A DNA stretch of 64,000 nucleotides, from contig NZ_JADEXG010000014.1 in NCBI RefSeq assembly GCF_015207255.1, positions 1 through 64,000 on the forward strand, given 5' to 3'. The translations under genes and the position numbers were made by a program. Under the pieces are notes generated by a model, which searched no databases, had not been told where the DNA came from, and saw nothing but the letters and a program-made list of their open reading frames with translations. Numbering within the stretch: the first letter of the stretch is position 1; each line of letters starts with the position of its first letter. Of the stretch, positions 51,841-60,187 are shown piece by piece. Source of the DNA: Vasconcelosia minhoensis LEGE 07310 (GTDB lineage Bacteria > Cyanobacteriota > Cyanobacteriia > Phormidesmidales > Phormidesmidaceae).

Positions 51841-53502
51841 ATGAACCGCACCCTGGTCTGGTTTCGCCGCGATCTACGGATCGCCGATCACGCGCCGCTC
51901 TACCGGGCGGCGCGGCGCGGCGCGGTGATTCCAGTATTTGTATTTGACCGAGCCCTGCTACATCATCCGGAAACCGGCGCCGCCCGCGTGCGTTTTATGC
52001 TGGACTGCCTCAGCGCTCTGGATGACGATCTGAGCGAGCGCGGCGGGCGGCTGATTCTGCGCTATGGCGACCCGGTCAAAGTTTTGCCCGAGCTTGTTCG
52101 CCAGACCGGCGCCGACGGCATCTACAGCTATACCGACTGCGAGCGGATCTATGGGCGCATGCGCGACGCCCGGCTAAACCGGGTACTGGCCGAGGCTAAC
52201 TTAAAAATTCGCTGGTTTGAACCCGTCGCTAGCGCGGCAGAGCTGATGCCCTATCCCCACTACCGTGACTGGTGGTATCAGGAGATGCGATCGCCCATGG
52301 TGCCCATTCCGCCATCGGTAACGGTGCCAGAAGACATCTTCAGCGAACCGCTGCCTAACTTAGCCCGTTTGGACCATCTGGACGATGGGAAAGCGGTGCC
52401 CAAGTGCGGTACGGCCGAAGCCCGCCGCCTGCTCCAGGAATTTATCGCCGAAAAGGCCGACCGCTACTACTGGCGGCTGTCCTACCCCAGCGCCGAGGCG
52501 ACGACCGGGCTGAGCGCCCATATTAAGTTCGGCGCGATCACGATCCGAGAATGCGTGCAGACGATCTGGCAGGCCCAGGATGGGGGCGATTACCGGGTCA
52601 GCAATAGCTATCAGCAGCTTGTATCGCGGCTGCGCTGGGGAAACGGCTTTACCCAACGGTTTCGATATCTCCCCCAGCTTGAGCTGCGATCGCTCTATAC
52701 GCCCTTCGACGACGACGGCTGGGAATTCGACGAAGCCCTTTACACCGCCTGGCAGCAGGGACAAACCGGGTTCCCAATCATCGATGCTGCCGCCCGCTGC
52801 CTGCAAGCAACGGGGGGGTGGCTAGCGCTCAACTTTCGCAGCCGGGCGATGTACGCCAGCTTTTTGAGCAATCTGCTTGGGATTGACTGGCGCTACGGCG
52901 CGCTGCATTTCATGCGCCACCTGATTGACGGCGACTGCCCGATCGATCACTACCAGTGGGCAATGCAGTCGGGCGTGACCCACTGTATCGACAAGTCCTG
53001 GACGCGCATTTACAACCCTGGTCAGACGGCGGTAGACCGCTGCGACCCCGAAGGCAGCTTCATCCGTCGCTGGGTGCCCGAAGTCGCCCATCTGCCCGCT
53101 GGTCAGCTGGGTAGCTCACCGCCGGTTTCAGGCTATCCGGCCCCAATCGTCAGCTATGCCCAGGCCCGGCAGCGGCGCATCAGTCAGCTAGAGCGACAGC
53201 GCGATCGCATCCTCACCGCACCCAATGTCGTCCCCTTCGTCACCCGCCTGCCGCAGGACCTGACCCCCTTTGGCGCCGACCGCTATCCCAGCGAAGTCGC
53301 CTGGAGCCGATTACCCAATACAGCGCTATTCCCTGCCGGGCTCGATCTCGATCAGCTCAATTTAGAACAGGCCAAAACCCTGCGCACCTGGTTCGTAGTC
53401 CATGTCGATTCTGGCGCTTGGGCAAAGCGGCAGCGATCGCGCCCCCGGTCCAAAAGCCCTAGCGATTCCCAACAGCTCAGCCTGCTCACCAACCTACTCT
53501 AG
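51841..53502 (+). CDS. Photolyase/cryptochrome family flavoprotein (class I-like, divergent)
   Basis: The 553 residues form an N-terminal antenna domain (MNRTLVWFRRDLRIADHAPLYRAARRG, about 1-130) and a helical FAD domain (GLSAHIKFGAITIREC.., RLRWGNGFTQRF.., GQTGFPIIDAAARCLQATGGW.., IDWRYGALHFMRHLIDGD..), with a C-terminal tail rich in Lys/Ser/Arg. In class I CPD photolyases the LIDGD motif is followed by an NNGGWQW stretch that holds the flavin-facing Asn and a Trp of the electron chain. Here it is replaced by the shorter CPIDHYQW. It may be a repair enzyme with altered chemistry or a photoreceptor. DNA binding and FAD use are expected; the substrate is uncertain. Confidence 0.82.
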   Translation: MNRTLVWFRRDLRIADHAPLYRAARRGAVIPVFVFDRALLHHPETGAARVRFMLDCLSALDDDLSERGGRLILRYGDPVKVLPELVRQTGADGIYSYTDCERIYGRMRDARLNRVLAEANLKIRWFEPVASAAELMPYPHYRDWWYQEMRSPMVPIPPSVTVPEDIFSEPLPNLARLDHLDDGKAVPKCGTAEARRLLQEFIAEKADRYYWRLSYPSAEATTGLSAHIKFGAITIRECVQTIWQAQDGGDYRVSNSYQQLVSRLRWGNGFTQRFRYLPQLELRSLYTPFDDDGWEFDEALYTAWQQGQTGFPIIDAAARCLQATGGWLALNFRSRAMYASFLSNLLGIDWRYGALHFMRHLIDGDCPIDHYQWAMQSGVTHCIDKSWTRIYNPGQTAVDRCDPEGSFIRRWVPEVAHLPAGQLGSSPPVSGYPAPIVSYAQARQRRISQLERQRDRILTAPNVVPFVTRLPQDLTPFGADRYPSEVAWSRLPNTALFPAGLDLDQLNLEQAKTLRTWFVVHVDSGAWAKRQRSRPRSKSPSDSQQLSLLTNLL

Positions 53503-53517
53503 GTAACTTCGCTGTGC

Positions 53518-53536
53518 GGGCTTGGGAACCAAGCCC
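53518..53536. terminator. Hairpin between the photolyase and lipA genes
   Basis: GGGCTTGG (53518-53525) pairs with CCAAGCCC (53529-53536) over 8 bp with a 3-base loop. It lies between convergent genes, about 15 bases after the photolyase stop, where a terminator is expected. There is no clear T-run on either side. Confidence 0.45.
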
Positions 53537-53562
53537 CTGCCTACCCACCCCCCATTTCCCCA

Positions 53563-54459
53563 TCACGCGATCACTCCATCACCCCGCCGCCTTGGATACC
53601 GCTGCATCAGTCGCTGTACTTCCCCAGCGTGATAAGAACTCCGGGTCAGCGGCGAAGCCACCACTTGGAGAAAGCCCAGCGCTTCCCCCGCTACCCGCCA
53701 CTGCTCAAACTGGTCTGGTGGAATAAAGGCTTCGACGCCAAGGTGCTTTTGGCTGGGCTGGAGGTATTGGCCAATCGTCAGAATATCGCAGTCTACCGCC
53801 CGCAGGTCGGCCATGACCTGACGCACTTCGGCATCGGTTTCGCCCAGTCCCACCATGATTCCCGACTTGGTATAAACCCAAGGCGCAAGCTCGCGACTGC
53901 GCTGGAGCAGTTCCAAACTGCGCTCATAGCTACCCTGGGGCCGAGTCCGGCGATAGAGCCGAGGGACAGTTTCAGTATTGTGATTGAGTACGTCTGGCTG
54001 GGCTTGAAGCAGGGTGGTCAGAGCCTGCCAGTTGCCGCACAGGTCTGGAATCAGGACTTCAACCGTCGTCTGAGGCGAGCTCTGACGCACCGCCTGGAGG
54101 CAGCGGACAAACTGTTCGGCGCCGCCATCGGGTAGGTCATCGCGGTTGACTGAAGTAATCACTACGTGGTTGAGCCGCAGCCGCCGGACGGCCTCGGCTA
54201 GTCGTTGAGGCTCAGTCGGGTCAAGCCCTCGCGGCGTTTTATCAAAGTCAATATCGCAGTAGGGACAGGCTCGGGTGCAGGCGGGACCCATGATCAAAAA
54301 GGTTGCCGTCCCGGCGTTGAAACATTCGCCAATGTTGGGACAGGAGGCTTCTTCACAAACGGTATTCAGGCTGAGGTCTTGCAGGATGCTTTTGACATTG
54401 CCGATGCGCTCCCACTGAGGAGCCTTGACCCTTAGCCAATCTGGTTTGACGACCACCAC
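53563..54459 (-). CDS. lipA: Lipoyl synthase (radical SAM)
   Basis: LipA inserts two sulfurs into octanoyl groups to make lipoate for 2-oxoacid dehydrogenases and the glycine cleavage system. The 298 residues have the auxiliary iron-sulfur Cys set at [13 protein letters not shown] and the radical-SAM CX3CX2C in [51 protein letters not shown] is the family signature. The end reads [20 protein letters not shown], with the conserved RSSYHA that ligates the auxiliary cluster. A GTG start is probable (54459). The length is standard. Confidence 0.95.
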   Translation of the reverse strand: MVVVKPDWLRVKAPQWERIGNVKSILQDLSLNTVCEEASCPNIGECFNAGTATFLIMGPACTRACPYCDIDFDKTPRGLDPTEPQRLAEAVRRLRLNHVVITSVNRDDLPDGGAEQFVRCLQAVRQSSPQTTVEVLIPDLCGNWQALTTLLQAQPDVLNHNTETVPRLYRRTRPQGSYERSLELLQRSRELAPWVYTKSGIMVGLGETDAEVRQVMADLRAVDCDILTIGQYLQPSQKHLGVEAFIPPDQFEQWRVAGEALGFLQVVASPLTRSSYHAGEVQRLMQRYPRRRGDGVIA

Positions 54460-54566
54460 GCTACCCTATCTGTTGAGTTCCTTCCAATCTTAGCAAGTTG
54501 CTCGTTCAGAGCCCCCGTTCTGGTTGGGACAGCGCTAAGGTAAAAGCAGCTAGGCCCTACGGCAAT

Positions 54567-55181
54567 ATGCTGCGCCATCCCCCCATTATTCGCTGTTTCG
54601 TCACCCTTTGTTTTGGCTCAGCTGTGCTGCTGGCCGGATTGGAATGGCATCAGCTATCGATAGAGCCTCGGGTGGCCAGCCCAACGGCGGCGCGATTGCG
54701 GCTTCAGTTCGCTAGCCTGAGCCAGTGGAAAAGCTATCGGCAAAGACAGCATATTGATGCCGCCGCCGATGTCGCCGACAGCGAGCCAGCCGCGACCGTT
54801 AGACTGGTGGTGCGTCTCGCTTCGCGGCAGCTGGAGGTCTACGAACAGGATCAGCGAGTCAAGCAGTACGACGTCGCCATTGGCAAAGACGACTGGCAAA
54901 CCCCGGTAGGTGAGTTTGAAGTCACCCAGATGCAGCAGCAGCCTGCCTGGCAGCATCCGATCACCAAAGCCGTAATTGAGCCAGGGCCAGACAATCCGTT
55001 AGGCCCCCGCTGGATTGGCTTTTGGCAGGAAGACGGGTCTCAGATTGGCTTCCACTGCACCAATCAGGAAGAGCTGGTCGGTCAGGCCGTCTCCCATGGC
55101 TGTGTGCGGATGCGCAACTCGGATATTCAGGATCTCTATAGCCGGATTCAGCTGGGCACGCCCGTAAGCGTCATCCCGTAG
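54567..55181 (+). CDS. L,D-transpeptidase (YkuD domain)
   Basis: The 204 residues from the ATG at 54567 include a hydrophobic N-terminal signal or anchor (RCFVTLCFGSAVLLAGLEW), then a linker and a YkuD domain (about 85-204): TVRLVVRLASRQLEVYEQDQRVKQYDVAIGK, WIGFWQEDGSQIGFHCTNQ and the catalytic SHGCVRMRNSDI, with His and Cys in place. It is exported and probably cross-links peptidoglycan or attaches proteins to it. The frame opens 69 bases earlier, but the extra residues are not signal-like. Confidence 0.9.
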   Translation: MLRHPPIIRCFVTLCFGSAVLLAGLEWHQLSIEPRVASPTAARLRLQFASLSQWKSYRQRQHIDAAADVADSEPAATVRLVVRLASRQLEVYEQDQRVKQYDVAIGKDDWQTPVGEFEVTQMQQQPAWQHPITKAVIEPGPDNPLGPRWIGFWQEDGSQIGFHCTNQEELVGQAVSHGCVRMRNSDIQDLYSRIQLGTPVSVIP

Positions 55182-55190
55182 CGATATCAG

Positions 55191-55742
55191 CTATACCAGC
55201 TCTTTTTCGGGCTCAAACTTATGGGCGTGATCGTTGAGCAGGTCGCTCACCTGGCTGAGGAAGCCATCGCCTTCAGAGCGCTTGAGACTGTGCCGGTTGG
55301 GGAAGAAATCAGGCTGATTGAGGTTCCGACCTACTGCTTTACTGACCTGCTCAGCAATCAGCCCGGCCAGTTCAATACGGGCCTTTTGCCGCTGATAGTC
55401 GGCGCCTTCCTCCGTGGTCGCATAGAGAGGCGGCAGCCGGTTAAGGGCATAGGCGGCGATATCGCCCAAATCCAAGGTACTGCCGCTAGTGGATTCAATT
55501 TCGGCAACCTGAGCGATCGCTTCGGTCAGCACGAGTTCTTCCATCACATTGATAAACTGCTTGCGGGGTACAGCCACCACTTCGCCCGTGAGCAAACAGC
55601 TCATTAGCCGGTCTAGCGCCACGTACTCATCGATTGAGAGCTCGGCAGCCGTGTCGCAAATTCGGCCTACTTCTGACTCCATCGCCGGACTAAGGTAGCC
55701 ATCGTGCAGGGCCTGTTCAACAATTTTTTCAATGCTACTCAT
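55191..55742 (-). CDS. ComFB-family protein (late competence; c-di-GMP receptor type in cyanobacteria)
   Basis: The 183 residues have an N-terminal helical part (MSSIEKIVEQALHDGYLSPAMESEVGRICDTAAELSIDEYVALDRLM), then a ComFB domain (about 58-135): RKQFINVMEELVLTEAIAQVAEIESTSGSTLDLGDIAAYALNRLPPLYAT, with the conserved NVMEE and DIAAYALNRLPPLY. Cyanobacterial ComFB-type proteins have been reported to bind cyclic dinucleotides and to influence cell size and motility. A GGDEF-EAL gene lies about 4 kb away. Its end is 9 bases from the convergent L,D-transpeptidase. Confidence 0.83.
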   Translation of the reverse strand: MSSIEKIVEQALHDGYLSPAMESEVGRICDTAAELSIDEYVALDRLMSCLLTGEVVAVPRKQFINVMEELVLTEAIAQVAEIESTSGSTLDLGDIAAYALNRLPPLYATTEEGADYQRQKARIELAGLIAEQVSKAVGRNLNQPDFFPNRHSLKRSEGDGFLSQVSDLLNDHAHKFEPEKELV

Positions 55743-55919
55743 GCGGCTTAAAACTCCGTTTAAAACGTCTGCTTGAGGGGGTGGTCTCAGCTGAACGCGT
55801 TATTCAGCTTCCCAACGTTTTATTAAGGTTCCCCGACTTTGCAGCGCTAGCACATGAATTAAACAGACTTCATCAAGTTCCGTAATTTTTGGGTCTTCTT
55901 CGGAGGCTATCTAACACCG

Positions 55920-56843
55920 CTACTCGACGCCATCGTAGCGCCAGGGCACCGGATCGACCGCGACGCCGTTGACATAGAGCCCCCAGTGCAGGTTGGGACC
56001 GGTGGCAAAGCCAGTTGCCCCCATCCGGCCAATCAGCTGCCCGGCCTCAACAAAGTCGCCCTCATTAACCTCAAAGCCAGAGAGGTGAATCATCACGCTG
56101 GTAACGCCCTGGCCATGGTCAATGCCAATCGTGTTGCCGTTGAGCTGAAAGCCGTCGGCGACCCGTCCGACCAGGGCAATGCGGCCAGCCGCTGGGGCGT
56201 AGATCGGCGCGCCGTTGCCTTCGGCATAGTCTACGCCTCGATGGTAGTAGTCTTCGGCAAAGACGCCGTTGTAGTAGCGACGCAGGCCGTAGAGCGAGCT
56301 GACCGCACCCCGACTGGGCCGTTCCATCGGGCCGTCCCAATATTTTTCGGGCGTCGTCAGGGCCTTGAGGGCATCCATCCGGTCAAATTCATAGTCCGTA
56401 CCTTCCAGACCGGCACGCCCCGGGGAAAGGGTGATGGACTGGGTTGGGAAGCTGCGGTTTCGCAAGCCGACGGCGATATTATTAGTGCCGCGATCGCCGT
56501 TCACCCGAATGTCTATCCGCCCCGGCTGGTCTAGGGGACTGGTGGGAATCAGGGCGCGAAAGCGGTTTTCTTCTAAGTCATAGGCGGGATAGTCCTGCCC
56601 GCGAGCGCTCACCGTCGGTGGCTGACCCGAGCCCTGCACGATGACCGCGATGGTGTCTCCTAGCGCTGGGCTGCTGGGCACAACCTGAACCGAGTATGCC
56701 GCCTGGGCGGGTCGCCCCAGAAAGCTTAAAATAGCCATACTAGCAGCCAGTCCGGCGAGCAAAAGCCGGCGAGCCGAAGCGCGTCGCCAGACCCAAAGGG
56801 AGAGGCGAACAGGCAGCACTGCAAAAAACGCGGGGTGGACCAT
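55920..56843 (-). CDS. M23-type (LytM-like) peptidase, exported, with an altered active-site motif
   Basis: The 307 residues have an N-terminal signal or anchor (ARRLLLAGLAASMAILSFLGRPAQA, about 25-50), a beta-rich middle domain (YSVQVVPSSPALGDTIAVIVQGSGQP) and a C-terminal M23 domain (about 195-300). The zinc motif HXXXD is in YYHRGVDYAEGNGAPIYAP, and the loop His is in DHGQGVTSVMIHLSGF. The usual HxH reads NLH (TGPNLHWGLYVNG), so the general base His is replaced by Asn. It may be a LytM regulator rather than an enzyme. It is located in the periplasm. Confidence 0.82.
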   Translation of the reverse strand: MVHPAFFAVLPVRLSLWVWRRASARRLLLAGLAASMAILSFLGRPAQAAYSVQVVPSSPALGDTIAVIVQGSGQPPTVSARGQDYPAYDLEENRFRALIPTSPLDQPGRIDIRVNGDRGTNNIAVGLRNRSFPTQSITLSPGRAGLEGTDYEFDRMDALKALTTPEKYWDGPMERPSRGAVSSLYGLRRYYNGVFAEDYYHRGVDYAEGNGAPIYAPAAGRIALVGRVADGFQLNGNTIGIDHGQGVTSVMIHLSGFEVNEGDFVEAGQLIGRMGATGFATGPNLHWGLYVNGVAVDPVPWRYDGVE

Positions 56844-56895
56844 AGCAGGAAATATCGCTGAATCACTAGCGATATTTTACAGAGCCACTGCGAAC

Positions 56896-57108
56896 TTAAC
56901 CAGCCGTTTTGATATACGCGATCGCGCCCCGCATCAGAATCGTATTCTGGCCGCTGCCGTTGAGGCAGACAGCGTTGTGGTCCTGCCACTGCACCTGCCC
57001 GGTCAGCGTATCGCCGGTCATCAGCTTAATTTCAACCGACTGGCGATCGCGGATCATCATCTGCACCTGACGGGCGCTGGGTAAGCCCGTATCGAACTCG
57101 GTAGACAT
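56896..57108 (-). CDS. hfq: Cyanobacterial Hfq-like RNA chaperone
   Basis: This Sm-like protein of 70 residues reads MSTEFDTGLPSARQVQMMIRDRQSVEIKLMTGDTLTGQVQWQDHNAVCLNG, then NTILMRGAIAYIKTAG. The Sm1 motif (residues about 25-50) and the Sm2 region (TILMRGAIAYIK, in place of the proteobacterial YKH) match the divergent cyanobacterial Hfq. In Synechocystis that protein is needed for type IV pilus motility rather than general sRNA pairing. The length is typical for the group. The gene lies 52 bases upstream of the M23-type gene on the same strand. Confidence 0.9.
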   Translation of the reverse strand: MSTEFDTGLPSARQVQMMIRDRQSVEIKLMTGDTLTGQVQWQDHNAVCLNGSGQNTILMRGAIAYIKTAG

Positions 57109-57138
57109 GATTTTTTAAGTGAGGTTTGCCCCTTTAAG

Positions 57139-58542
57139 TTACCCACCTGAGGCTGGGTCAATCATCTGTTCTAAGGCGGTTTGCAGGTCCTGGGTCAGGG
57201 TCTGAACGGCAGCACGCGCGCTGCGGCGATTTGTCCGGTAGGCAGGCCAGCGTTCGGTGACGGAGATGGGCTCGCCTACGGTGATCTGCGCCCGGCGGTT
57301 GCCCAGCCGGGGGCGGCGGGGCAGCTTGTCGCCCCGGATGCGAGCCAGCATATCTGAAATCAGCAGCGTGGTTTCGGCAAAGCGCTCAAAGGTCGGTTTA
57401 GCTGGAATATAGGTGCCATCGACGGCGACGAAGCATTCGACCAGGCGCATATGCAGCAGCCGCAGGCTGGCCTCCTGGGCAACCCAGTCGGCCAAACCGC
57501 GATCGAGGGGGGAAAGCTGCTCCAGGTTGGGCAAGTCTTCTCGGTAAATGTCCGTCCAGCCCGCCTCTTCTAGCCGCCGACAGCGGTCTACAATTGTGCC
57601 GGTGGGGGGCAGGTGAAAATAGCTCTCAGCAGTTTGCAAAGCGTTGTCTAACAGCAGCTGGAGCCGCTCGGTGAAATCCAATTCGGCGGTTGTAGCGGGT
57701 TTAGTCGCGCTGTAGCGGCCATAAAACTGCTCCATCCGACCGAGTAGATGCTCTCCTAAACGCATCAGCCTGGGGCTAAATACTTTTTCTGGAAGGACAT
57801 CTCCCGGCTGAATCGGCTGGGGTGATAGGCCGCTATCGGCTTCTAGCCGGGTCATGAGCTGGTCTAGCCGCCGCCAGTTGGGTTTCACGTAGCTATAGCG
57901 AATCCCGATAGGCAAAATCACAACGGCTTCTGGCCTTGCTGCCGCCGCCAGGTCTTCTACTGCCCAAAAGCCCATCTGGGCCACCCCTGGCTCAAACGGG
58001 CCGAGCCGTTCACTATGACCGTTTGTCGCCCCCTCAGGCGCGACGGTCATTGGTAGCTCGCCGTTAACCAGCAGCTGCCGAGCTTCCTTCAGCCCTTTCC
58101 AGTCAGGACGCCGTCCGCGCCGGACTGGAGTACCGCCAATGTGAGAGAGAAACCAGCCCATCCAGTCCCCTGCCCACAGCGGCATACCGCGCTCGTAGAG
58201 AAAATGCGTATGTAGCGGCCTCTGTAAACGGATGCCCTGCTGGCGGGCCGCTCGTGGGACTGCCCGCGACAGCAAATACAGCCCCAAAAGCGGATCTTCA
58301 ACCTCGACATGGCGAAAGGCCAGCAGCAGCCGCATTTGACCCGCCTGAAACTGTTGAAGTAGTGGCACCAGGGTTTTGGCCTGGTCTACCTGAATCTGGG
58401 TGATGCCTGCAGTCAGCCAGGGCCGAGTCCGAAATCGCAGCAGCAGCGGCAGCGCCGCGTGGGCTAGCCGGATCAGCAGCGGACTGTAGGCTGAGGGGAT
58501 GTACTCGAGCGGCGGCTGCACCTGCTGGACAAACTGCGGCAA
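57139..58542 (-). CDS. 1-acyl-glycerol-phosphate acyltransferase family protein (PlsC-like)
   Basis: The 467 residues begin at the TTG at 58542 (MPQFVQQVQPPLEYIPS). This start has an AGGAG 7 bases upstream and matches the N-terminus I recall for cyanobacterial homologues; a GTG at 58647 would add 35 unlikely residues. The acyltransferase core has HX4D in LLLAFRHVEVEDP (motif I), the GTPVRRGRR segment and PMTVAPEGATNGHSERL (motif III, P-E-G). A C-terminal domain of about 220 residues is extra compared with minimal PlsC. It is membrane-associated and probably acts in phospholipid or glycolipid synthesis. Confidence 0.78.
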   Translation of the reverse strand: MPQFVQQVQPPLEYIPSAYSPLLIRLAHAALPLLLRFRTRPWLTAGITQIQVDQAKTLVPLLQQFQAGQMRLLLAFRHVEVEDPLLGLYLLSRAVPRAARQQGIRLQRPLHTHFLYERGMPLWAGDWMGWFLSHIGGTPVRRGRRPDWKGLKEARQLLVNGELPMTVAPEGATNGHSERLGPFEPGVAQMGFWAVEDLAAAARPEAVVILPIGIRYSYVKPNWRRLDQLMTRLEADSGLSPQPIQPGDVLPEKVFSPRLMRLGEHLLGRMEQFYGRYSATKPATTAELDFTERLQLLLDNALQTAESYFHLPPTGTIVDRCRRLEEAGWTDIYREDLPNLEQLSPLDRGLADWVAQEASLRLLHMRLVECFVAVDGTYIPAKPTFERFAETTLLISDMLARIRGDKLPRRPRLGNRRAQITVGEPISVTERWPAYRTNRRSARAAVQTLTQDLQTALEQMIDPASGG

Positions 58543-58703
58543 GACGAAACTCCTGATCAATACGGTAGGGACACAGTCGCCAGACAAAGCAGACTGCTCG
58601 ATGGGTATTGTCCATTTTGCAGCATTCGCACTCCTTTTCGGGCTCACTCTAGCGGCAGGCTATCCCGGTTGGGTGAAGACAGCGGCAATCGATTGCTGAA
58701 CGC

Positions 58704-60041
58704 CTAGCTTGCTCCGAACATAAGCACAGCCAGCAGCTGCCAAACGCCCCAGCCTGCCGCCGCGCTGAGGATACATAGGCCAGGCATGAGCCAGGCCGCC
58801 GCTTTTTCAGAAAAGGCTTGAATCTGCGTCGAGCCGCTATATCCAATCAGTAGCGTGTGGGAACCGGCAAATAACGTCGCAATTAGCTCCGGCCCGGTAC
58901 CAAACTCTCGCAGATAGGGGCTAATCAGGGCTAAAATACCCATCGGCAGAACCATCGCTCCGGCCAGAAATACATCGCCTGACCAGCCACTGCGCCGCCG
59001 CTGCCAGCCCCGCGCGATCGCTAGGCCCGCTGCCAGGGCCAAAAACGCAGCCCCGCCGCTGATCCAAAGGGCCACTGCCGCTTGCCAAGTTGCACTCTGC
59101 GTGAGCTTGTAAAGGCCCACCGTAAAGCCAATATCTGCGACAACCGCCAGGCTGTTACCCGTCATCACCGCCTGCTGCCGATCGAGCCGAGCATAGGCCG
59201 ACAGTATCTCCCCAGTCGGGTTACTCAGCAAGGTGAATAGCAAACTCACAAACGGGCCAACTTGGACCCAGCCCAGCGCTTTGGTTGTGGCTATCCGCCG
59301 CCGGTAGGTCGGCATGGTTTGATAAATATGATCCTGGAGCCGCTGATAGCTAGCCATATCTCCTTGGTCTCGATACTGGAAGGCCGCAGTTTGAAAGTCA
59401 GCTATGGCCTGAGGAGTTTCCTGGATATCCTGATGGGCCAGGCCGCGCTGATAGTAGGCTTTGGTATTATCAGACTCACGGCGGATGGCTTCAGTAAAGG
59501 CCGCGATCGCGCTTTGGGTATAGCCCAGCCGATAGCGGGCCAGCCCTTGATAGTAGTAGGCTTGGGACTGGTCGGGGTCAAGCGCGATCGCGCTCTGACA
59601 GTCTTCCAATACGCCCGAATCGTCCCCTAGCACGTAGCGTACCTGGCCCCGCCGCATGTAGGCTTCGGTAAACCGCGGATCGAGCCGGATGGCTTGGGTA
59701 TAGTCGGCTAGTGCGGCCTGATAGCTGCGCGAAAGGGCATGGTAGACGCCACGGATGTAAAAATCGTGGGACGTTTCGGGCGTTGCCGTAGGGTTGCGAA
59801 TGTCGTCTGGGTTTTGGGTTTGGTCGTAGCGCTGGCGTCGCACCTTATCGGTCAGCACCTCATAGGCTTCGCGCAGTGCCCGAAATTTATCCTCTGCCTT
59901 GGGATTGTTGGGATTGAGGTCGGGATGGTAGCGCCGGGCTAACCGCCGGAACGCAGCCTTGATATCAGTGCGGCTGGCGCTTCTAGAAACCTGGAGCAGA
60001 CGATAGTAGTCGTCCCGAGAATCTGGCCGAGAGTCTGGCAT
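58704..60041 (-). CDS. J-domain, TPR and membrane-spanning protein
   Basis: The 445 residues carry an N-terminal J-domain (about 8-72: DYYRLLQVSRSASRTDIKAAFRRLARRYHPDLNPNN, HPD present), then about four TPR repeats (about 92-230: YQAALADYTQAIRLDPRFTEAYMRRGQVRYVLGD). A C-terminal region (about 255-445) has four to five hydrophobic helices. The combination suggests a membrane-tethered recruiter of DnaK; the client is unknown. It is distinct from the cytosolic DnaJ at 34912-35910. It starts at the ATG at 60041, with the acyltransferase gene about 160 bases downstream. Confidence 0.85.
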   Translation of the reverse strand: MPDSRPDSRDDYYRLLQVSRSASRTDIKAAFRRLARRYHPDLNPNNPKAEDKFRALREAYEVLTDKVRRQRYDQTQNPDDIRNPTATPETSHDFYIRGVYHALSRSYQAALADYTQAIRLDPRFTEAYMRRGQVRYVLGDDSGVLEDCQSAIALDPDQSQAYYYQGLARYRLGYTQSAIAAFTEAIRRESDNTKAYYQRGLAHQDIQETPQAIADFQTAAFQYRDQGDMASYQRLQDHIYQTMPTYRRRIATTKALGWVQVGPFVSLLFTLLSNPTGEILSAYARLDRQQAVMTGNSLAVVADIGFTVGLYKLTQSATWQAAVALWISGGAAFLALAAGLAIARGWQRRRSGWSGDVFLAGAMVLPMGILALISPYLREFGTGPELIATLFAGSHTLLIGYSGSTQIQAFSEKAAAWLMPGLCILSAAAGWGVWQLLAVLMFGAS

Positions 60042-60187
60042 TGGGAGCAGCTGCGAGGGTAAGTCGGAGACCTAGAAACTGGATTTAGACCCTCGCCCCT
60101 ATGCCTGGGTTCCGTTTGGGCCTCATCCACATTTGGCAGATTCCCACATTTTAACGGGTTTAACTTCTACTGCTTAGAGAGAATTGC

